A stretch of DNA of 47,000 bases from an uncultured Prevotella sp. (GTDB lineage: Bacteria > Bacteroidota > Bacteroidia > Bacteroidales > Bacteroidaceae): the NCBI GenBank assembly GCA_945875635.1, contig CAMCLD010000015.1, positions 1 to 47,000 of the forward strand, in the 5' to 3' direction. The translations under genes and the position numbers were made by a program. The first letter of the stretch is position 1. Each line of letters opens with the position of its first letter. The notes below the pieces were generated by a model, which saw nothing but the letters and a program-made list of their open reading frames with translations, did no database searches and had not been told where the DNA came from. Positions 1-8,385 of this stretch are shown here, one piece after another.

Positions 1-61
1 GTAAACAACATCAGTTTTAACAAACAAAACTGTCAACCAAAATCAGTACACGTCATACAAT

Positions 62-125
62 GCTTTGCGTTGGCGGATGCAAAGCTTTGCGTTGGCGATT
101 GCAAAGCTTTGCCACTTGCAAAGCA
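62..125. repeat. 22-bp tandem repeat with GCAAAGCTTTGC palindromes
   Basis: Two consecutive units of about 22 bp start with GCTTTGCGTTGGCG and end with GCAAA, followed by a shortened third unit. At the unit junctions lies the perfect 12-bp palindrome GCAAAGCTTTGC (79-90 and 101-112, spaced 22 bp). The same palindrome pair with the same 22-bp spacing recurs at 22655-22688, so this is a dispersed family. No gene is seen between positions 1 and 349. Function is unknown. Confidence 0.85.
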
Positions 126-230
126 TTAAATCAGCTGCAAAGTTCTTGCAAACGAGAGCAGAACTTGCCAAGCTTGCTTGAGCAATTCTGCCGTAATATC
201 GTGCCAACGAGTGCAGAGCCAAACTTTATA

Positions 231-262
231 TTTGGTTATATCAACAATAATGTGTAACTTTG
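231..262 (+). promoter_or_regulatory. Bacteroidetes-type promoter for the Dabb gene
   Basis: TTTG at 231-234 and TAACTTTG at 255-262 are separated by 20 bp, matching the Bacteroidetes primary sigma factor consensus (TTTG, about 19-21 bp, TAnnTTTG). Transcription would start near 270, giving a leader of about 80 nt that contains a dispersed repeat (281-314). Confidence 0.75.
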
Positions 263-280
263 TCACACAAGTTTGTAACA

Positions 281-314
281 TGCGAACCAACGGTCACTTG
301 CCGAAGGGAAAAGG
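281..314 (+). repeat. Dispersed 34-bp repeat, copy 1
   Basis: The segment beginning TGCGAACCAACGGTCACTTG recurs at 32989-33022 with one mismatch in 34. Both copies are followed within about 40 bp by a run ending AAACTTGAATT. This copy lies in the predicted 5' leader of the Dabb gene. Confidence 0.85.
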
Positions 315-349
315 AAACACTGCCGAAACTTGAATTAAATATATTCAAT

Positions 350-664
350 ATGGTAAAGCACATCATCCTCTGGAAACTCAATCCAGAATTGACAGAAGAA
401 AAGAGAAACGAAGTAAAAAAGAGCATAAAGGAAGGACTTGAGTCGCTTGTGGGCAAAGTTCCTGGACTTATAAGTGTGAATGTAGTCATAGACGGCATCC
501 TCGACACTGCCAACTGTGACTTAATGCTTGACAGCACATTAGAGAGCCAAGAGGCACTAAAAGGCTATGCCATCCACCCTGCACACGTTGCCGTTGCTGA
601 CGGCAAGGTGAGACCATACACCATACAGCGCACATGCATCGATTTCGTTGTTGATGCAGAATAG
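350..664 (+). CDS. Dabb family (stress-responsive A/B barrel) protein
   Basis: This 104-residue protein begins MVKHIILWKLNPELTEE and has the typical Dabb pattern: an N-terminal hydrophobic strand with a His/Trp pair, a helix of about 20 residues (residues 12-30), a strand containing SVNVVIDG, and a C-terminal segment AIHPAHVAVADGKVRP, which matches the conserved HPxH region of the family. Dabb proteins are small ferredoxin-like dimeric barrels, some of them enzymes and some associated with stress; the substrate here is unknown. An upstream in-frame ATG at 260 exists but sits on the predicted -7 box, so the ATG at 350, which starts the conserved domain, is chosen. The gene is monocistronic. 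Confidence 0.85.
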   Translation: MVKHIILWKLNPELTEEKRNEVKKSIKEGLESLVGKVPGLISVNVVIDGILDTANCDLMLDSTLESQEALKGYAIHPAHVAVADGKVRPYTIQRTCIDFVVDAE

Positions 665-705
665 GCATCATCGTTACACCCGAACTTATCCATCACTTGT
701 ACTTT

Positions 706-739
706 GCAACTGAGTTGCATGTGATTATTCATATCTTTG
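706..739 (+). promoter_or_regulatory. Candidate promoter/operator of the metal efflux operon
   Basis: TATCTTTG at 732-739 fits the -7 element. Instead of a clear TTTG at the right distance, the -33 region is occupied by the perfect inverted repeat GCAACT-G-AGTTGC (706-718). A dyad overlapping -33 in front of a metal-efflux gene set is a plausible operator; the regulator is not in the window. Confidence 0.45.
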
Positions 740-762
740 CAGTCAATTAGACGACTATAAGC

Positions 763-1170
763 ATGAAACGAGTAGCGGGCATGATTGTTATGTCATTGGC
801 AACACTCCTGATTATAGTGTTGCCGTTCATTCCACACCATCACCATGAAGATGTGGAATGTATCATCATGGAACGCTGCGAGTCTGACGGAACCATTAAT
901 GACGAGCATACAGCCCACCATACAGGTGATGATGGTTCTGACAGCCATTCCACATGCGTTAAAAACATCCGTACATTAATAGTAAAATCCAGTATTCAAA
1001 AGGATTTGAATAATGTATTTGCTGTTCCTCTTCTATGTTATTTGACAGACGTTCTGTGCATGGATGATTCATGCCGGAAAGACAAGCCATATAATGGTGA
1101 CAGCAACTCATACAAATCCATTTCAAAGGAAAGGCGACTTTCCCTTAGAGCCCCACCCTACTTTCTTTGA
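763..1170 (+). CDS. His-rich small exported protein of a metal-efflux locus (DUF6769-like)
   Basis: This 135-residue protein has an N-terminal hydrophobic segment (residues about 4-23), directly followed by HHHHEDVEC and a His/Asp-rich stretch with DEHTAHH, DSHSTC and several Cys. This suggests periplasmic or membrane-anchored metal binding. Proteins of this shape, which I recall as DUF6769, often precede heavy-metal RND genes in Bacteroidetes. The gene lies 256 bp upstream of the RND adaptor on the same strand. The His and Cys clusters suggest a soft or divalent metal, perhaps copper or zinc, but the ligand is not established. The family name is from memory and only moderately certain; the composition and context are direct observations. 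Confidence 0.7.
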   Translation: MKRVAGMIVMSLATLLIIVLPFIPHHHHEDVECIIMERCESDGTINDEHTAHHTGDDGSDSHSTCVKNIRTLIVKSSIQKDLNNVFAVPLLCYLTDVLCMDDSCRKDKPYNGDSNSYKSISKERRLSLRAPPYFL

Positions 1171-1194
1171 TTCCCATATTTTGTTTCTTTGTAT

Positions 1195-1380
1195 AAAGTT
1201 AACGAGTACAAAAGTTAACGAGTCGAAGTCTCTCACCCGCCACCTCAATATAATTTGAAAGGTTTGAAGTATTTGAAAGGTTATTTCACCTGAGACCTTA
1301 TTAGGGTATTAGGTTAAAAGGTTGTTGGGTTAAAAGGTTATTAGGTTATTAGGTTATTTCACCTGAAACCTAAAGGTAAT
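1195..1380. repeat. Repeat-rich intergenic region upstream of the RND adaptor
   Basis: No gene is seen between 1171 and 1426. AAAGTTAACGAGT occurs twice (1195-1207, 1211-1223). AGGTTATTTCACCTGA occurs twice, 73 bp apart (1278-1293, 1351-1366), and the interval holds many GGTTAAAAGGTT and TTAGGTTA units. It resembles the other intergenic repeat fields in the window. Confidence 0.7.
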
Positions 1381-1426
1381 AACTTGTTGACTCGTAAACT
1401 TACAAAATTTAAATTGAACGAAAACA

Positions 1427-2566
1427 ATGAAAGTAGAAAACATAATCATAGTGACATGTTTTGTCGCAACGGCTGTTTCATTGTCTGGATGCAGCCATTC
1501 CTCAGAGAAACACGAGGAAGAATCAGACGAGAAGCACCACGACGAGATTGTCTTCACTACCCAACAAGCAAAGGCTGCCGGCATGATGCTTGAGGAAGTG
1601 ACAAAGGGTGAGTTCTGTAATGTCATCAAGGTTAGCGGACAGATAGAAGAAACTTTCGGTGGCGAACAAACCATAGCGGCTACCGCAGATGGAATAGTGA
1701 CATTTGCAAACAGTTCCATGGCTGTAGGTTCTTCTATCGGAGCAGGTCAGACCATTGCAAGCATCTCTTCAAGAAACATCCAGAACGGTGACCCTCTGCA
1801 AAAGATGAAATCAGAGTATGAGAGTGCCAAGAGAGAGATGACGCGTTCAGAAGAACTTGTGAAGGAGAAAATCATCTCACAAAAAGAGTACGAACAGGCA
1901 CGTCTGAGATATGAGACAGCTCGGGCAGCCTTCATGGGTACAGCTTTGTCCTCCTACCCGGCAGGAGTGAGGGTGTCATCCCCCGTGAGTGGTTTCGTCA
2001 AGTCTCTCCCTGTAAAGCCAGGAAGCTATGTATCGGTTGGTGACCCAATAGCTGTCATTACGCGAAACAGGAGACTTCAGCTGCGGGCTGAGGTTCCGGA
2101 AAGCGAATTTGGCAATCTGAATAGTGTCGTCAGTGCCAACTTCCGTCCAGCATACGGAGAGCGCATATACAAACTGAGCGAACTTAACGGGAAGGTGGTA
2201 GCAAAAGGCAAGACTACAGATGGCGAGTCGTTCTATGTACCCATGGTGTTTGAGTTTGACAATATCGGAGACTTTGTACCCGGAAGCTACGTTGAAGTGT
2301 TCTTAATAGCCAACACGAGGAAAGATGTCATGTCACTTCCCTTGAGTGCGTTGACAGAGGAGCAAGGAGTATATTATGTATATGTGCAGGTAAAGGGAGA
2401 GAAAGAGGCTTTTTTGAAGAAAGAAGTAAGAACAGGTCAGGATAATGGTGAGCGTGTAGAAATCCTCAGCGGACTTGATGTTGGAGACCTTGTAGTAGTG
2501 AAAGGTGCCTATCAGGTGAAGTTGGCTGCCAGTTCAACGTCTGTTCCCGAGGGGCACAGTCATTGA
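1427..2566 (+). CDS. RND efflux periplasmic adaptor, lipoprotein (CusB/CzcB type)
   Basis: This 379-residue protein has a lipoprotein signal peptide with lipobox LSGC (Cys22) and a His-rich N-terminus (EKHEEESDEKHHDE). Its order is that of a membrane fusion protein: first lipoyl half near residues 75-110, an alpha-hairpin at about 115-165 (KMKSEYESAKREM and onward), second lipoyl half (SSPVSGFVKSLPVKPGSYV), then beta-barrel and membrane-proximal domains, ending PEGHSH. Adaptors of this class link an inner-membrane RND pump to a TolC channel. The His-rich ends and the following CusA-like gene indicate metal export. The stop is 77 bp before the pump, across a short repeat. ATG 1427 is used because it starts the signal peptide. 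Confidence 0.93.
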   Translation: MKVENIIIVTCFVATAVSLSGCSHSSEKHEEESDEKHHDEIVFTTQQAKAAGMMLEEVTKGEFCNVIKVSGQIEETFGGEQTIAATADGIVTFANSSMAVGSSIGAGQTIASISSRNIQNGDPLQKMKSEYESAKREMTRSEELVKEKIISQKEYEQARLRYETARAAFMGTALSSYPAGVRVSSPVSGFVKSLPVKPGSYVSVGDPIAVITRNRRLQLRAEVPESEFGNLNSVVSANFRPAYGERIYKLSELNGKVVAKGKTTDGESFYVPMVFEFDNIGDFVPGSYVEVFLIANTRKDVMSLPLSALTEEQGVYYVYVQVKGEKEAFLKKEVRTGQDNGERVEILSGLDVGDLVVVKGAYQVKLAASSTSVPEGHSH

Positions 2567-2580
2567 AAGATTTAATAAGT

Positions 2581-2627
2581 ACTCAACTTTCGCAAGTATG
2601 GGATGTTGAGTACATGCGAAACTTAAG
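2581..2627. repeat. Dispersed hairpin repeat between adaptor and pump
   Basis: ACTCAAC (2581-2587) and GTTGAGT (2605-2611) form an inverted repeat. The following ACATGCGAAACTTAAG (2612-2627) recurs exactly at 27140-27155, with one mismatch at 27770-27785, and in reverse orientation at 13445-13460. Confidence 0.8.
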
Positions 2628-2643
2628 ATAACGAAAACCAATT

Positions 2644-5600
2644 ATGCTTGACAAGATAATAAAATTTTCTCTAAACAACCGCCTGTTGGTACTCATATGC
2701 TCAGTACTGCTGATGCTTGCAGGAGTATATACAGCCAACAACATGGAGGTTGATGTGTTTCCCGACCTTAATGCCCCCACAGTAGTCGTCATGACAGAAG
2801 CAAAGGGAATGGCTCCAGAAGAAGTTGAACGACTGGTTACATTCCCATTGGAGACAGCTGTCAACGGAGCAACGGATGTGCGTAGAGTGCGTTCTTCATC
2901 CACAACGGGTTTCTCCATTATATGGGTTGAGTTCAACTGGGGTACGGACATATACAAGGCAAGGCAGATTGTGTCGGAGAAGTTAGCGATGGCAAAAGAC
3001 GGGCTTCCAAAGAACGTTGGCACTCCTACTCTCGGTCCGCAGTCGTCCATTTTAGGTGAACTGATGTTTGTGGAGCTAACATCAGACACGACTTCCATGC
3101 AGGAGCTTCGCTCAATAGCCGACTGGACTATCCGTCCACGCATTCTTGCCACTGGCGGCGTAGCACAGGTTACCGTTATGGGAGGTGACATAAAAGAATA
3201 CCAGATACTTCTCAGTCCTAACAGAATGAGACATTACGGTATAGGACTAAACGAGGTAATTTCTGCTGTGAGGGACATGAACCAGAACACGTCAGGCGGC
3301 ATATTGTATGAGTATGGAAACGAATACATTATCCGTGGGATGATATCAACCAACAAAATAGAAGAACTCTCCAAGACTTTGATAAAGACAGTGAATGATG
3401 TTCCTGTATATCTGAATTCCGTGGCAGATATAAAAACAGGCAACCGTGCTCCAAAAATGGGGGTGGCATCGTATAACGGCAAACCATCTGTCGTCATGAC
3501 TGTCACAAAGCAGCCTAACACCAGTACACTTGACCTTACGAAGCAGTTAGACGATGCCCTGAAGGATGTCGGCAAAAGACTACCTGCCGACGTGAAGCTA
3601 AGTACGGATGTTTATAGGCAGTCACGTTTCATTGAAAACTCTATTAACAATGTGAAGGACGCTCTGTTCGAGGGAGGTCTGTTTGTCGTTATCGTGTTGT
3701 TCCTGTTCCTCATGAACACGCGTACCACGTTGATTTCATTGGTTACCATACCATTGTCGCTTGTAGTCACCATACTGGCATTGCGCATGATGGGACTCAC
3801 GATAAACACCATGAGTCTTGGCGGCATGTGTATTGCCATCGGTTCACTGGTTGACGATGCCATAGTCGATGTGGAGAATGTGTATAAGCGTCTGCGCGAG
3901 AACGGCAGTATTCCAATTGGGAAAAGGCGGAAAGTTATGGATGTCATCTACCATGCCTCGCGAGAAGTACGTATGCCTATACTCAATTCCACTCTTATAA
4001 TAATAGCCAGTTTCGTTCCGCTGTTTTTCCTTTCCGGCATGGAGGGACGAATGCTTGCCCCTCTTGGCATAGCCTTTATCGTTGCCCTTTGTTCGTCAAC
4101 TATAGTGGCTCTGACCCTTACACCCGTACTATGCAGTTATCTTTTGGGGAAAGGAAAAGCTGATGGTAAGAAGAACGGCAACAAGGAACCATTCTTGTCA
4201 CTCAAGTTGAAGAGCATATACGCCAAGGCTCTATGCTGGGCAATCGGTCATCGTAAATGTGTGCTGGGAACGACTCTTGCAACATTAGTGTGCGCACTCA
4301 TAATATTCACCACACTCGGACGAAGTTTCCTGCCTCCGTTCAACGAAGGCTCTTTCACTATAAACATCAGTACCCTACCGGGTATCTCGTTGGAAGAATC
4401 AGACAAGATAGGACGCAACGCAGAGAAAGCTCTCCTCTCCATACCAGAGATTAAAGCCGTAGGCAGAAAGACAGGCAGGGCTGAGCTTGACGAACATGCC
4501 TTAGGGGTGAACAACTCTGAAATTGAGGCTCCGTTCGTGCTTGACGGTCGTTCAAAAGACGAAGTTCTGGCAGACATAAGGAACAAATTGAAAGCATTAC
4601 CTGGAGTAAACATAGAGGTTGGAGCTCCTATAACGCATCGCATCGATGCCATGTTGTCGGGCACACGTGCAAGTATAGCCATCAAACTGTTCGGCTCAGA
4701 CCTGAACAAAATGTTCTCGATAGGCAATCAAATAAAGGAAACTATTGAAGACGTAGAAGGCATTGCCGACCTAAACGTAGAGCAGCAGGTTGAACGCCCA
4801 CAACTGAAGATAGAACCAAAGCGTGAAATGCTGGGGAAATATGGCATCACCATGCCTGAGTTTAGAGAAATGGTAAGCACTCTTCTCGCAGGAGAACCTG
4901 TGTCGCAGGTTTATGAAGGAAACAAGTCGTTTGATTTGGTACTGAGGGTGGATGACGAAAGTCGTGAATCAGCTTACAAGATAAAGAATATGGCTGTCGA
5001 TGCCAATGGCAGGAAAGTTCCGCTTGGAAACATTGCCAATGTGACATCTTCGGCTGGTCCCAACACCATAAACAGGGAGAACGTTTCCCGCAAGATTGTC
5101 ATTTCAGCCAATGTGGCAGGTCGCGACCTGGTTAGTGTGGTCAACGATATTCAAAACAAAATAGAAAATGAAATAAAGCTTCCGGAAGGATATAACGTGG
5201 AGTATGGCGGACAGTTTGAAAGTGAGAAGGAAGCATCACGCACTCTTCTCATTACGTCCCTACTGTCTGTTCTTGTCATTTTTATGTTGCTGTACAACCA
5301 ATTCCGCAGCACAATACAGTCTGCCGTAGTATTGCTGAACCTGCCACTCGCCTTGATAGGCGGTGTCGTCTCCATCTGGATGACAAACGGTGTCATAAGC
5401 ATTCCTGCCATAATAGGATTCATATCATTGTTTGGCATAGCCACCCGTAACGGCATGTTGCTCATATCACGATATAACGACCTGCAGAACGAGGGTATGT
5501 CTGCGATTGATAGTGTGATGCGTGGCTCCGTTGACCGACTGAACCCAATACTTATGACAGCCCTGACCTCTGCCCTTGCCCTCATTCCCATGGTCATAGG

Positions 5601-5748
5601 TGGTGACCTGCCTGGAAACGAGATTCAAAGTCCTATGGCAATAGTCATACTCGGAGGATTATTCACATCCACATTGCTGAACGGCTTCGTCATACCCGTG
5701 ACGTATCTTATGGTGTTAAAAGAAAGTTTAAAAAGGAAGGAGTTATGA
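2644..5748 (+). CDS. Heavy-metal efflux RND pump (CusA/CzcA family)
   Basis: This 1034-residue inner-membrane protein has full RND length: an N-terminal helix, a large periplasmic loop, a helix block near residues 335-500, a second large loop, and a final helix block from about 860. The TM4 proton-relay motif GSLVDDAIVDVEN (residues 400-412) carries the acidic residues D404, D405 and E411 expected of the HME subfamily. This motif differs from the textbook CzcA and CusA versions, so the metal cannot be assigned. It would exchange protons for metal, taking substrate from periplasm or membrane, and work with the adaptor and TolC-like genes around it. The stop codon lies within the first unit of a tandem repeat array. 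Confidence 0.95.
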   Translation: MLDKIIKFSLNNRLLVLICSVLLMLAGVYTANNMEVDVFPDLNAPTVVVMTEAKGMAPEEVERLVTFPLETAVNGATDVRRVRSSSTTGFSIIWVEFNWGTDIYKARQIVSEKLAMAKDGLPKNVGTPTLGPQSSILGELMFVELTSDTTSMQELRSIADWTIRPRILATGGVAQVTVMGGDIKEYQILLSPNRMRHYGIGLNEVISAVRDMNQNTSGGILYEYGNEYIIRGMISTNKIEELSKTLIKTVNDVPVYLNSVADIKTGNRAPKMGVASYNGKPSVVMTVTKQPNTSTLDLTKQLDDALKDVGKRLPADVKLSTDVYRQSRFIENSINNVKDALFEGGLFVVIVLFLFLMNTRTTLISLVTIPLSLVVTILALRMMGLTINTMSLGGMCIAIGSLVDDAIVDVENVYKRLRENGSIPIGKRRKVMDVIYHASREVRMPILNSTLIIIASFVPLFFLSGMEGRMLAPLGIAFIVALCSSTIVALTLTPVLCSYLLGKGKADGKKNGNKEPFLSLKLKSIYAKALCWAIGHRKCVLGTTLATLVCALIIFTTLGRSFLPPFNEGSFTINISTLPGISLEESDKIGRNAEKALLSIPEIKAVGRKTGRAELDEHALGVNNSEIEAPFVLDGRSKDEVLADIRNKLKALPGVNIEVGAPITHRIDAMLSGTRASIAIKLFGSDLNKMFSIGNQIKETIEDVEGIADLNVEQQVERPQLKIEPKREMLGKYGITMPEFREMVSTLLAGEPVSQVYEGNKSFDLVLRVDDESRESAYKIKNMAVDANGRKVPLGNIANVTSSAGPNTINRENVSRKIVISANVAGRDLVSVVNDIQNKIENEIKLPEGYNVEYGGQFESEKEASRTLLITSLLSVLVIFMLLYNQFRSTIQSAVVLLNLPLALIGGVVSIWMTNGVISIPAIIGFISLFGIATRNGMLLISRYNDLQNEGMSAIDSVMRGSVDRLNPILMTALTSALALIPMVIGGDLPGNEIQSPMAIVILGGLFTSTLLNGFVIPVTYLMVLKESLKRKEL

Positions 5749-6000
5749 TTGGGAGTTATAATAAGAAATTATGATGAGGAGTTATGATAAGAAGTTATGA
5801 TAAGAAGTTATGATAAGAAGTTATGATAAGGAGTTATGATGAGGAGTTATGATTGGGAGTTATGATTGGGAGTTATGATTGGGAGTTATGATAAGCCAAT
5901 ACCCGTCAATAATCAATAATCAATAATCAGCAATCAGTAATCAGCAATCAGTAATCAGCAATCAACAATCAACAATCAGCAATCAACAATCAGTAATCAG
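5739..6000 (+). repeat. Composite tandem repeat element, copy A
   Basis: There are three parts: 12 units of a 13-bp repeat (typical unit AAGAAGTTATGAT, about 5739-5890), the core ATAAGCCAATACCCGTCAAT (5891-5910), and about 12 units of a 7-bp repeat of form AATCAnn (5911-6000). The pump's stop TGA is in the first 13-bp unit, and the TolC-like start codon is about 30 bp after the last 7-bp unit. Related copies are at 26901-27087 and 36564-36858. Confidence 0.93.
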
Positions 6001-6030
6001 AAACTTGAATAGAATAAAATTAACAATATT

Positions 6031-7233
6031 ATGAGAAAAGTACAATTGACCATACTTGCTGTAACATTTCCCATGTCTTATGCTCTCTCTGATGGCAACC
6101 ATTCTGCCGGACTTACCAGCATAGACATGGCACTATCACAAATAGAGAGCAACAACACGACTCTCATGTCATACAGGAAAGACATGAATGTGAGTCAATT
6201 AGAGAATAAGGCTGACACCTATCCCGAAGATCCGGAGATTGGTTTCAATCTCCTATGGGGCAGTCCGTCTGAAATAGGTTCAAGAAAAGACATCTCCGTG
6301 TCACAACCAATAGACATACCCACTGTAACCGGCAAGAAAAGGGAACTGGCAAGAAGAAAGGACGAGACAAACGAGTCTGAATACCGTATAGAAAGGATGA
6401 ACGTTCTGCTTGAGGCAAAGCTCTACCTTATAGAGCTTATATATACCAATGCCATGCTGAAAGAACTCTACAAAAGAAAGGAGCATGCAGCCACCATAAA
6501 AGAACTAATGAATAAAAGGCTCGAAAAGGGAGACGGAAATATTCTTGACTATAACAATTCATGCCTTAACGTCACGAACATAGAAGGTGACATCAGAAAA
6601 ATGGAAAGTGAGAAAGAGATGATAGTTGGAAACCTGGCAAGGCTTAATGGTGGCAAGGATATTGAAATAGCCGATACTGAATATCCAGAAGTGCTGCTAC
6701 CAACTGACTTTGAGAAGTGGTATGCAGAAAGCGGGCAAGACAACCCTCTCCTTAATTACGAAAAGAGTCGCATCAGACTTGGGCATAGCCAGTTGGATAT
6801 GGCTAAGTCCTTGAACTTGCCAAAGTTTTCTGTTGGATACATGAGCGAAAAGACTGTTGGTGAGAGATTCCAAGGTGTGACAATTGGAGTGACTGTTCCA
6901 TTGTGGGGCAACAAGAACAGGACAAGGATTGCCAAGGCAAACATAGAAGCTGCAGAGGCAAGGAAAGAGGATGTTGAAAGCGGTCTTCGTAGCAGGCAGA
7001 AAACATTGTTCAGACAGGCAAAGGGATTGTTGTCAACAGCACTGACATACGAAAGTGCCATTCATACGCCAGACAATGAACGCATACTGAAAAAAGCTCT
7101 CGACTATGGAGAGATAACGATAATAGAATACATGACTCAAGCAGCATATTACTATGATTCGTACGACAAAGCCATGGCAGCCAGAAGAGACTACATGAAG
7201 ACTGTGGCAGAGCTTAACGCATATCAACTATAG
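6031..7233 (+). CDS. TolC-like outer-membrane efflux protein
   Basis: This 400-residue protein starts with a probable signal peptide (MRKVQLTILAVTFPMSYA) and then shows the alternating long amphipathic helices and short strands of the outer-membrane efflux family, for example the helix EARKEDVESGLRSRQKTLF and the strand segment GVTIGVTVPLWGNKNRTR. Slightly shorter than the usual 420-480 residues, as is common for channels paired with metal pumps. It completes the tripartite metal exporter with the two preceding genes, although a 280-bp repeat region separates it from the pump. Its stop overlaps that of the convergent esterase gene in the 6-bp palindrome CTATAG. Confidence 0.88.
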   Translation: MRKVQLTILAVTFPMSYALSDGNHSAGLTSIDMALSQIESNNTTLMSYRKDMNVSQLENKADTYPEDPEIGFNLLWGSPSEIGSRKDISVSQPIDIPTVTGKKRELARRKDETNESEYRIERMNVLLEAKLYLIELIYTNAMLKELYKRKEHAATIKELMNKRLEKGDGNILDYNNSCLNVTNIEGDIRKMESEKEMIVGNLARLNGGKDIEIADTEYPEVLLPTDFEKWYAESGQDNPLLNYEKSRIRLGHSQLDMAKSLNLPKFSVGYMSEKTVGERFQGVTIGVTVPLWGNKNRTRIAKANIEAAEARKEDVESGLRSRQKTLFRQAKGLLSTALTYESAIHTPDNERILKKALDYGEITIIEYMTQAAYYYDSYDKAMAARRDYMKTVAELNAYQL

Positions 7234-8385
7234 ATGTCTGTCAAAGAAATCGAGTATCATCTGTTGGTCTTTTCTGTTACACTCGTGTGGTTGGTCAAGG
7301 ATATATGTCTCAAGATTAGCAGCACCATTCTTGGCTTTCCACACGTCGCCCATTATCTTGAAAGCATCCTGCACGCCCTTTACAGGAAACAGTTTGTCTT
7401 TACTTCCGGAGATAAACAGAGCAGGCTTTGGAGCCGCTATTGAAGCAATGTCCGGATAGTCCATAAACCGCCGAAGCATTGGAATACAATTGGCAAAGCC
7501 ACCATTTTCCTTCCTTCCATATTTTGTTGTAAGTTGGACTGGAGTGGTAACCATCCAGCATACCGAACAGGCTGCTCTCACTCTGTCACTCAAGGCTGAG
7601 AGCATCCATGCCCTATATGCTCCCATAGAGCATCCGACAGCACCTATCCTCTCGCTATCTACATAGGGAAGGCTGGCAAGGAAATCCGTTGATGCCATGT
7701 CGTCATAATGCATAAATGCGCACAAATCGACACCAAGCATCATCATATTGCCGGCAATGATGTCGTATTTCTTGCGGTCAACACCCTCTTTGCGTCCTCT
7801 CTCTCCCCATAAAGGAGCATCACATGAGAAGACAACGTACCCGTGACGAGCAAGATAATCGCCAAGGTACTGTCCTTCATAAAGGGATGATACCCATGAG
7901 TCCGCATCAGTGACGACAGCTGTGTCAACAGCGAATGGTCTTATCATCTTCTCCTTTCCAATAGACAGGTGTGCTCCATGGTCGTGAAGTAAGTTCACGG
8001 CAGGGAATTTCCCATCACCTTCCGGTACGAGGAGATATGCCCTTACCCTATACCAACTGCTTAACGAGAACTCTATGCGCATTGCCTTGTACCCGTTGCG
8101 TTTCTCAGATGCAAGAATTTCCATGTCCCAGTCATGAGGAAGCGGAGGCCTCTCTCCCATGCATTCCAAGACCTTATACCTCGCAGCATATTTCCATCCT
8201 GCCTTGTCACCATAATGTCTGTAGGCAAAAGGATAGGTCAGCATATTGTGAATTGAGTCAACATACACAGGTATCTCACCCCTATACTCATATCCCCAAA
8301 CATGTTGTCCCACCTGAGCGGAGACAGATTGAATAGCCACAAAGTTGAAAAAGACAACCAAACATGACAACAAATAGTTTCTCAT
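7228..8385 (-). CDS. Secreted alpha/beta hydrolase, acetylxylan-esterase/dienelactone-hydrolase type
   Basis: This 385-residue protein has a signal peptide (residues 1-23) and an alpha/beta hydrolase fold. The nucleophile elbow GCSMG gives Ser253; acid Asp330 lies in SGSKDKLFP and His367 in DQPHECN, completing a plausible catalytic triad. The N-terminal part (HDHGAHLSIGKEKM, then the long insertion GYVVFSCDAPLWGERG) matches large bacterial hydrolases of the Abhydrolase_7/acetyl xylan esterase group. The likely activity is deacylation of carbohydrate or another ester in the periplasm; the substrate is not determined. The start overlaps the end of the 5-FCL gene by 4 bp, implying translational coupling. 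Confidence 0.85.
   Translation of the reverse strand: MRNYLLSCLVVFFNFVAIQSVSAQVGQHVWGYEYRGEIPVYVDSIHNMLTYPFAYRHYGDKAGWKYAARYKVLECMGERPPLPHDWDMEILASEKRNGYKAMRIEFSLSSWYRVRAYLLVPEGDGKFPAVNLLHDHGAHLSIGKEKMIRPFAVDTAVVTDADSWVSSLYEGQYLGDYLARHGYVVFSCDAPLWGERGRKEGVDRKKYDIIAGNMMMLGVDLCAFMHYDDMASTDFLASLPYVDSERIGAVGCSMGAYRAWMLSALSDRVRAACSVCWMVTTPVQLTTKYGRKENGGFANCIPMLRRFMDYPDIASIAAPKPALFISGSKDKLFPVKGVQDAFKIMGDVWKAKNGAANLETYILDQPHECNRKDQQMILDFFDRHL

Noticed and set aside
60..257. 65-codon frame over the GCAAAGCTTTGC repeats
   Set aside because: It is formed by the 22-bp repeat, has no family resemblance and runs into the promoter of the Dabb gene.
2644..5748. Assigning the pump to copper (CusA) or zinc/cobalt (CzcA)
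   Set aside because: The TM4 motif differs from both textbook versions and no regulator is adjacent, so the metal is left open.
5911..6000. Possible CRISPR array
   Set aside because: The repeats are 7 bp in direct tandem without spacers and no cas gene is nearby.
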